Assembly (NCBI GenBank): GCA_001789645.1
Contig: MGAG01000026.1
Span: forward strand, 21,488 to 59,782
Source: Candidatus Roizmanbacteria bacterium RIFCSPLOWO2_01_FULL_37_12
GTDB lineage: Bacteria > Patescibacteriota > Microgenomatia > UBA1406 > GWC2-37-13
Direction: 5' to 3'
DNA length: 38,295 nucleotides
The position numbers were made by a program, and so were the translations under genes. Position 1 is the first letter of the stretch. The number at the start of each line of letters is the position of its first letter. This document shows positions 32,829 to 38,295 of the stretch, piece by piece. The notes under the pieces were generated by a model. That model had not been told where the DNA came from. It ran no database searches and worked only from the letters and a program-made list of their open reading frames with translations.

Positions 32829-35108
32829 ATGACTCAGATTAAAACAGAAACTCCCAGTTTACAAATAATCGGACTTGGAAACTATGGCTACACTTTGGCT
32901 GCTTTGACGACAGAGACTGAAAGGTTAAACAGAACTGTACAAATTGGTGATGCAGGAATTCACGAAGATACACGGCACAATTTAGGTTTGGCTACAGTTC
33001 GGAATTTGGCTGGACGTTTGGGAGCTCCTCCATTAGCCGTTGAACCGTGGACGGTTCGCCAAGGTACAGATATGAAGAGGTGGGAGACTGATGAAATGTG
33101 GGTTGCCAGCACTCAAGCAGAAGTTAAAGTAGGTCAAGACCAAACATTGAATATTACGTTAGTTTATCCCGGTCGGGGTATAAATGCTTCACTAGAAGAG
33201 CTAATACCTTGGTTGGAAAAAAAAGGTATAGAACCAAGCAGAATGCTTCTGGTTACTGACGATGCTAGGTTGCCGGTCGGTGAGACACGTCTATCTTTAT
33301 CTGGCCCTGCCGAACATAACGGAGCTTGGCCGATATCCGGACAGGCATATTGCGGACTTCTCCCAGTTTTCGGTATTGGAGTAGATCAACCGAATAAAAC
33401 TGAAGAATGGTATAAACAACCTTGGGATTTTAACTATCCCGTCGTTGAACGAGCTAGCGATGAAATATTGGCTGTTATTAATAATCTGGCTCAGCACCGA
33501 TTCAAATTTCCCATAGACAGACAGCGTGCTTCTAACGATGCGCTCAATAAATCAGGTGACCGAACTTATAGTTTTTGGGAAAAGTTAACTCCAAATGATA
33601 TTTCCGCTTTACAGCTGACTAGTGAACAGGTTGCCAGACCATTAATCGGAGCTCCATTGTTTTTGCCTAAGTCTATATTAGAACAGAAGATACATGCTTA
33701 TAGCAGAAAGCTCACCAAATTGGCCAAGATTTTATTAGAAGAATATAAGGCTGGTGATGAGGATGTCAGACATTTATTGGAGTCATCTGCCGGACCCGTA
33801 GACCAATTAATTTTAGAATTCTATCACCATTTACAATACGAACAGGATTCACATGCAGTTTCTCTGGGTGCAGATACTGCATGGGACTTTATGATAACTG
33901 ATCAAGGTGAGTTATTTCTTACCGAAGGCGATCGAAATGGCGGCGACAGAGCCGATGTGATAAAAATTGCCGAGACAATTATGAATATATCACGGGAAGA
34001 ATTAGGGACAGCAGTTAGAGAACAAAGAGAAGCAAATTTGAATAAAGCAGTAACAAAAGAATACCTGGAACACTGCAAAAGATTGGGGCTGACTCCCAAA
34101 GAAAAACCCAGCATAGCATTTCTAATCCCAGCGACTTTTGTTGACCAGAAAGGTCTGTATGAAAGAAAAGATATGTTGGATTCAAAAAACTTAGCCGCTA
34201 TTTTTAGTGAAAATTTTGACGCACAGTTAATAACGGAAGATGATCTAATTGTAAGAGAAGGGGGGATTTTCTTTACAACTGTCGAGGGGAGACAAGTTGA
34301 ATTAGATATACTCTGGCAAGTCACTTCACCCAATACCTTTAAAATGAAAAATTATGGATCCCTGATAGAATCTTTTCTTAAAAGAAGCAATAACGTTTTT
34401 ATACTAGGAGATCAGGCTAAAGACCTTGTATTTTTAAATAAGCCCTTATTCGCCAGATTAAGAGACTTAAATTTAATGGAAAAAATATTTAACAAAAGTC
34501 TTGAAGTAAGACTCCTGGATAAAGTTCCTACCTCTATTCGCAAGGATATAGTTGAATTAGACAGACAGGGATTCCTAAAGAAAAGTTTGGAAAGTGGTTC
34601 TTTTGGTAATTGGACCGATTTAATAAAATTAATATTTAATAAGCATTTAACGCATAGAAAAATTTTTTCTCTGATTCGAGAAATTCAAAAAGTTTTACCC
34701 CAACAGTTTTATCTTGATAAAGAGCAACCTAAATTTCCTGAGGAGTTAATCGGAACCTACTATATTAAAGGATTTGGATTTCAGCGTTGGGGAGGAAGAG
34801 GGACAGCAGCTCCGTCGGAAAATCAGAAAGCCAGAGAAATTCTCGATGCTGTTCAAAGGGGCGAGACTACAGCAGTTGCCGTTGCACCAATTAAGAATCA
34901 GTTAAGCCATCCCCTTCTTCCCGATCACCCGGTCGAGATCAGAACTTGGGAGATTAACCTATCTGAAGACGAGGTTGATAAAGTAGGTAAAGATGTGGCA
35001 CCTTTTGCTCGTCATATCCATTATGTTAGGGTAAGGCCGGGAAATATTGAAAAAGTGACATTAGCTAAAGGGTCAGGGGGAGGTGAAACTGTTATTTTAG
35101 TTGATTAA
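32829..35108 (+). CDS. Fusion: peptidyl-tRNA-hydrolase-like domain + circularly permuted ATP-grasp-like domain
   Basis: 759 aa. Residues about 10-185 match bacterial peptidyl-tRNA hydrolase: GLGNYG (N18), TRHNLGLATVRNL (catalytic H50), LLVTDDARLPVGETRLSLSG (D144) and EHNGAWPI (N164), equivalent to N10, H20, D93 and N114 of E. coli Pth, with about 20 extra residues between the first two motifs. After a helical linker, residues about 345-759 resemble circularly permuted ATP-grasp enzymes (DUF404/DUF407 type): ITDQGELFLTEGD, KPSIAFLIPATF, the strand-rich LITEDDLIVREGGIFFTTVEG with VELDILWQV, GFLKKSLESGSFG, and VEIRTWEINLS. ATP-grasp enzymes form amide bonds. The pairing suggests a ligase fed by aminoacyl- or peptidyl-tRNA, or a proofreading pair. 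This combination is new to me. Overlaps the converging racemase gene by 17 bp. Confidence 0.65.
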   Translation: MTQIKTETPSLQIIGLGNYGYTLAALTTETERLNRTVQIGDAGIHEDTRHNLGLATVRNLAGRLGAPPLAVEPWTVRQGTDMKRWETDEMWVASTQAEVKVGQDQTLNITLVYPGRGINASLEELIPWLEKKGIEPSRMLLVTDDARLPVGETRLSLSGPAEHNGAWPISGQAYCGLLPVFGIGVDQPNKTEEWYKQPWDFNYPVVERASDEILAVINNLAQHRFKFPIDRQRASNDALNKSGDRTYSFWEKLTPNDISALQLTSEQVARPLIGAPLFLPKSILEQKIHAYSRKLTKLAKILLEEYKAGDEDVRHLLESSAGPVDQLILEFYHHLQYEQDSHAVSLGADTAWDFMITDQGELFLTEGDRNGGDRADVIKIAETIMNISREELGTAVREQREANLNKAVTKEYLEHCKRLGLTPKEKPSIAFLIPATFVDQKGLYERKDMLDSKNLAAIFSENFDAQLITEDDLIVREGGIFFTTVEGRQVELDILWQVTSPNTFKMKNYGSLIESFLKRSNNVFILGDQAKDLVFLNKPLFARLRDLNLMEKIFNKSLEVRLLDKVPTSIRKDIVELDRQGFLKKSLESGSFGNWTDLIKLIFNKHLTHRKIFSLIREIQKVLPQQFYLDKEQPKFPEELIGTYYIKGFGFQRWGGRGTAAPSENQKAREILDAVQRGETTAVAVAPIKNQLSHPLLPDHPVEIRTWEINLSEDEVDKVGKDVAPFARHIHYVRVRPGNIEKVTLAKGSGGGETVILVD

Positions 35109-35949
35109 GATTTGACATCTCTCTAACCTTCCCTACGGCAGTTAGTAGAGTTACAGGAATAGGTTCAATCAATGGATATCCTCGCAGTTCTTTTTCATGT
35201 AGTCGCATCAATTCATCTCCGACTCCTCCAAGAGTCGTGCAACCAAAAACAACAGCATTAGCTCCTTTTTTTTGAGCGGTGACAATTTTGCCGAATAAAC
35301 TTTCAGCAACTTCTGTTAAGTCGTGAAGAGCTGAAGGCACCAGTCCTTCTTCTAGAACGATATCAACCAGACGGTTGGATACGCCATACGATCTTGCCAG
35401 GCGTTCGAAGATTGCATTAGCATCTGCAATTCCAACAATTGCAAACAGTCCAAACTTATTTGCTGTCATTTTTAGGCTTGTCTCAGCTGGAGCGACCATC
35501 TCCATTTTTCCTGTAGCTCCAAGTTCTTGTAGCATCCTCCTACCCTCTTCAAGTCCTGGGTCGGCCATGCAATCATTAATAACAACTCCAGTCCAACCGT
35601 CCAAAAAAGCCTTACGTATATTAGTAAGAATAAATGGCACCGATTCTTTTTCTGCTTTTTCGTTCATTATTTGTCCAGGAGCATCAGGACCTGCAAAAGA
35701 ATGAATTCCGAAAATGTCTGGCGCGAGCTCACTTAATTGAACTAGTTGCCTTAATTTAGCACGGGCAAAAACCTGCGGATTGAGATTACCGCTAATGGCA
35801 GATTGGATATAGACAACCGGTTTCTCAATGTGAGGACCGGTAAATGGTTCCAATGCGGTGCCGGCATCATTGAGGTATCTGGGTACAAAATGGTTCTGGG
35901 GTAGTTTTTCGATAGCGATTCTCCTGTCTTTGGTCATAGGTTTTTTCAT
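35092..35949 (-). CDS. Asp/Glu/hydantoin racemase-family protein
   Basis: 285 aa. The two-cysteine acid-base pair of the superfamily is present: C127 in VVINDCMADPGLEEGR and C237 in AVVFGCTTLGGVGDELM, each followed by the usual glycine-rich turn; YPLIEPIPVTLLTA near the end also fits. Known members racemise aspartate, glutamate or hydantoins without cofactor. An N-terminal extension of about 40 residues precedes the first domain. ATG at 35949, 19 bp after the pepE stop on the same strand; last gene of the minus operon. Likely supplies or removes a D-amino acid in the peptide system here; substrate is inference. Confidence 0.8.
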   Translation of the reverse strand: MKKPMTKDRRIAIEKLPQNHFVPRYLNDAGTALEPFTGPHIEKPVVYIQSAISGNLNPQVFARAKLRQLVQLSELAPDIFGIHSFAGPDAPGQIMNEKAEKESVPFILTNIRKAFLDGWTGVVINDCMADPGLEEGRRMLQELGATGKMEMVAPAETSLKMTANKFGLFAIVGIADANAIFERLARSYGVSNRLVDIVLEEGLVPSALHDLTEVAESLFGKIVTAQKKGANAVVFGCTTLGGVGDELMRLHEKELRGYPLIEPIPVTLLTAVGKVREMSNLNQLK

Positions 35950-35968
35950 TAAATGAAAAATGTCGGAC

Positions 35969-36676
35969 TTATTTTAATAGAAAATTTAAATTCGTGCTGT
36001 TACTGCATTCTTTTGGATCCTTTTGTCTTTCAAACAATTTTGCACCGCCAGTTCCTTTCAACTTTATATTCTTTCCCTCTACCCTAAGCCAGCTACCCTC
36101 CCGTAGTCCCAGCACCGATGTTTTATTTTCTTCCAAAAATTCTTTGATTCTTGTTTCCCTAGTTTCACCCATGTGTTTGGATTTTGGATCGGAGTCAATA
36201 TAATGCGGATTAATCTGGAAAGGGACCAGATTTAAGGCTTTGAAGCTTTGTGGCTGAATAATTGGCATGTCATTGGTGGTCTTAATTGTCGGACAAGCAA
36301 CATTTGATCCAGCGCTTGAGCCAATAAAAGGTATCCCCGAATTAACTCTTTTTCGAATTGAACTGAGCAATTTGTTTTTATAGAGTTCGCTTAAAAGTCT
36401 AAATGTATTTCCGCCGCCGATGAAGATTGATTCGGCAAGCAAAACGGCTTTGATCGGATTTTTTTTGCGATGAATCGAGGAAAGAATAATACCCATTTTC
36501 TTAAATCGTTCGGCAGCAGTCTGTTCATATTTATCCCTGTTTTTTAATGCATAGGGAACAAAGAGAACAGATTTTATTTTTCCTAGAAAATCGAAAATTT
36601 CGTCGGCACAGTGATCAAGATATCCTCCACCATGAACCAAAGAATTGCTGATTAGAAGGATGCGTTTATTTACCAT
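35969..36676 (-). CDS. pepE: Peptidase E (alpha-aspartyl dipeptidase, S51)
   Basis: 235 aa, normal length. The nucleophile elbow is G119-S-S121-A-G-S, with catalytic H158 in FQINPHYIDSD, and the family GGGNTFRLLSELY and VLGLREGSWLRV segments. Characterised PepE cleaves dipeptides with N-terminal aspartate (Asp-Xaa). No signal peptide. It lies 10 bp after the NTPase gene and 19 bp before the racemase gene, so it is part of a tight operon. The link of an aspartyl dipeptidase to an Asp/Glu racemase and an amide-ligase-like protein is the main hint that the system handles aspartyl peptides. Confidence 0.88.
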   Translation of the reverse strand: MVNKRILLISNSLVHGGGYLDHCADEIFDFLGKIKSVLFVPYALKNRDKYEQTAAERFKKMGIILSSIHRKKNPIKAVLLAESIFIGGGNTFRLLSELYKNKLLSSIRKRVNSGIPFIGSSAGSNVACPTIKTTNDMPIIQPQSFKALNLVPFQINPHYIDSDPKSKHMGETRETRIKEFLEENKTSVLGLREGSWLRVEGKNIKLKGTGGAKLFERQKDPKECSNSTNLNFLLK

Positions 36677-36686
36677 GGCTTAATTA

Positions 36687-37745
36687 TTATATTTTAACCT
36701 TTTTTCTTCTAATTTGGGTTAGTTTTAAACTTTTTTCGTAGAGATTAAGTATTAACCAAGCCAATTCTTTTATTGCCAGAATGCGTATATCCTCTGATTT
36801 ATTTGCATCTAAAATTTTTTCAACACAGTTAATAGTATGATTTTTTTCACCCCTCACTAGATCTTTAAGTACCGCAAAAGTTCGCAGTCCGGTAAGAATC
36901 TTATTAATTTCAATTTCATAATCTTTTTCAGTAGGAATTGTCGGATAATAAATATCGTTGATTAGCGAAGCTAAAGCTGATTCAGAAAGATTATGGAATT
37001 TAATTCCAAGAAGATAACTTGCAATTGTTTCTGGAAGACCACCGTCAAGCAGAAATCTATGTCGTGAGGCGTCAGATTGCAGTTGAGCAGGTAAAGTATA
37101 TGTTTGAAAAGTTTCTAAAACAGCATTGTTTTTATCTCTTAAATCTAAGTTTAAAAATTCTTCAGCCCATTGATCATCATGGCGTGTGATTGCAATTGGG
37201 ACTGACGCATTGTTTATTGCATTCATAATAACCGGAACTCTCTCATCTTGAAATTGTTGAGATATTGATCTTCCAGTCGAGCGGGATTTTAAAAAAAGAT
37301 AGTCGGTACTATCGAAAAATATAGGAATTCTTAATCTCTCTGCTTTATGAATAGCATCCGCAACTTCAATACCGCTAACCTCTTGGTGGTGTCCGTCGAT
37401 AAATAAGTAACCAATGTTTAATATGTCACATATTTCTGACAGGCCAAAAAGGATAGTGCCCTTTCCGCTTTGCGGTTCACCGATCACCTCAATACCAGAT
37501 CTTTTATTGTTAGCAGTTTCAAGTCCAAAAAATATTCTTCCCGCCTCGACTGTTTCTTCCGGTCTCCAAACGTGTTTTTCTTCACGTAAATTATCTACAG
37601 ATATTGTAGGAATAAGTCTATTCAAGGTTTCTTGATCAGGAAGAGGAGCTCCCCTGAAAAACTTTATGCCAGACCAGTGATCATGTCTAGCTTCTCTCGG
37701 AGTTCTCCTTCCGCCGCGGTTGGCATGCAGAAATTCATCTATCAT
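36687..37745 (-). CDS. P-loop NTPase of unknown function (AAA/STAND-like)
   Basis: 352 aa. Walker A GEPQSGKG at 89-96 (K95) after a beta strand (SGIEVIGE), and a Walker B-like IPIFFDSTD at 140-148 (D145). A possible sensor strand is VPIAITRHDD. The first 60 residues are polar with many Arg and His and could be an adaptor region; the C-terminal third is helical (KILTGLRTFAVLKDLVRGEKN, IRILAIKELAWLILNLYEKS). It does not match any AAA or STAND subgroup I know. Between the DUF1177-like gene (4 bp) and pepE (10 bp), so certainly co-transcribed. It may act as an ATP-driven regulator or loader for the peptide enzymes; that is speculation. Confidence 0.65.
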   Translation of the reverse strand: MIDEFLHANRGGRRTPREARHDHWSGIKFFRGAPLPDQETLNRLIPTISVDNLREEKHVWRPEETVEAGRIFFGLETANNKRSGIEVIGEPQSGKGTILFGLSEICDILNIGYLFIDGHHQEVSGIEVADAIHKAERLRIPIFFDSTDYLFLKSRSTGRSISQQFQDERVPVIMNAINNASVPIAITRHDDQWAEEFLNLDLRDKNNAVLETFQTYTLPAQLQSDASRHRFLLDGGLPETIASYLLGIKFHNLSESALASLINDIYYPTIPTEKDYEIEINKILTGLRTFAVLKDLVRGEKNHTINCVEKILDANKSEDIRILAIKELAWLILNLYEKSLKLTQIRRKKVKI

Positions 37746-37749
37746 AAAA

Positions 37750-38295
37750 TTAACGAAGCTCCTGTAACTTAGCTAGACTGCCGTATTTTTTAACGATGAG
37801 GGGAAACTCTTTTTTATCGTAGAACTGACATTTATTTTGTCCAAATCTTTGGGCAACTTCGATAGCGAATCTACCCACTGCGTCAATTTGGACAGGATTG
37901 GTTACTCCCGTAGCGCAACCCGCAACGGGCACTTCACCGGTTATGGCTATACCGACAACCGGAGACTTAGTAGCCACGGCAGGTTGCATAATGCTGTTAA
38001 AATGATACAGTCCATTACCATAGGGAGTAATATCCTGGACTGTAATTGGAAAAGTAACAGGTAATTTTCCGGTTGTTTGTTCCATCAGGGCTAATAGATC
38101 ATCGCTAATTCGCAATATATATCCTTCCTTGACTGTAGGAGAAATAGCGAACCCGACATGGTTGATAATTTTATTTCCACGAGATGTGTCGATTGACAGA
38201 ACTGCGTCCATTCTTGGGTCAACCTCGTATCTGTTCATAGTTGAAAGTTCAACGGGTGAACCCATAAAGGGTACCGGGTCATGCGGCATAGTTGG
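37750..38295 (-). CDS. DUF1177-like protein, N-terminus beyond the window edge
   Basis: At least 179 aa are visible. The frame stays open to the right edge (two further codons before the ATG at 38289), and the family is about 300 aa, so about 120-130 residues are probably missing. The visible wording (HDPVPFMGSPVE, NRYEVDPRMDAVLSIDT, GFAISPTVKEGYILR, VQDITPYGNGLYHFNSIMQP, VPVAGCATGVTN) fits what I recall of DUF1177, an uncharacterised family often encoded beside amino-acid racemase and peptidase genes. Function unknown. First visible gene of the NTPase-pepE-racemase operon, 4 bp before the NTPase. Confidence 0.55.
   Translation of the reverse strand, partial: PTMPHDPVPFMGSPVELSTMNRYEVDPRMDAVLSIDTSRGNKIINHVGFAISPTVKEGYILRISDDLLALMEQTTGKLPVTFPITVQDITPYGNGLYHFNSIMQPAVATKSPVVGIAITGEVPVAGCATGVTNPVQIDAVGRFAIEVAQRFGQNKCQFYDKKEFPLIVKKYGSLAKLQELR

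Noticed and set aside
33902-34333. 143-aa frame on - inside the Pth-ATP-grasp gene
   Set aside because: Opposite a continuous 759-codon frame with recognisable motifs; no independent support.
1-38295. Alternative genetic code (UGA as Gly or Trp)
   Set aside because: UGA is used as a stop (for example hisS), and no conserved gene needs read-through of an in-frame UGA.

Overview
The window is an AT-rich, gene-dense bacterial chromosome segment that most resembles a Candidate Phyla Radiation (Patescibacteria) genome, probably Microgenomates-like. The evidence is tight packing with 1-27 bp overlaps, short or absent 5' leaders, TTG and GTG starts, two PaaX/Cas2-fold regulators of the type common in these genomes, a domain-poor release factor, repeat words inserted in-frame into coding regions, and no tRNA, rRNA, phage or transposase gene. 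TGA behaves as a stop (hisS ends in TGA overlapping the next ATG), so the code appears standard. The taxonomic call is inference.

Layout. 1-10.2 kb is a cell-surface and glycan region: a membrane protein with an IPT/TIG-like domain, a DegT-type sugar aminotransferase, a YdjM-type membrane protein, a PaaX-like regulator under a perfect 36-bp palindrome, a B12-binding radical SAM enzyme with its small ferredoxin, two GT2 glycosyltransferases, two exported proteins of unknown function and a Wzx-type flippase. 10.3-25.2 kb is housekeeping: lepA on +, then a long minus-strand block read from high to low coordinates: PaaX-like regulator, a 151-aa unknown, a His-rich leader peptide with attenuator, a DapF/CntK-fold epimerase, hisS, a short release factor 1, rpmE, rplJ, rplL, gyrB, ppa, gyrA, folD and miaA. 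25.3-29.7 kb holds htrA, ctpA, a 238-aa unknown, and rpsR-ssb-rpsF. 29.7-31.6 kb is a GT-C membrane glycosyltransferase.

31.6-38.3 kb is the most unusual part. An M20 peptidase is followed 9 bp later by a 759-aa protein that joins a peptidyl-tRNA-hydrolase-like domain, with its key catalytic residues kept, to a circularly permuted ATP-grasp-like ligase region. Converging on them is a compact operon with a DUF1177-like protein (cut by the window edge), a P-loop NTPase, a peptidase E and an Asp/Glu-racemase-family enzyme. Together they suggest an undescribed system that makes, edits or recycles small (perhaps aspartyl or D-amino-acid) peptides, possibly drawing on aminoacyl- or peptidyl-tRNA.

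The strongest regulatory find is a complete amino-acid attenuator at about 23680-23793. It comprises a 20-codon leader peptide with three consecutive His codons, overlapping pairing segments 1:2, 2:3 and 3:4, and a U-tract terminator, placed before the epimerase-hisS-prfA operon. Three copies of a 32-bp palindrome bracket this operon, the 151-aa gene and the PaaX-like regulator gene and look like one small regulon.
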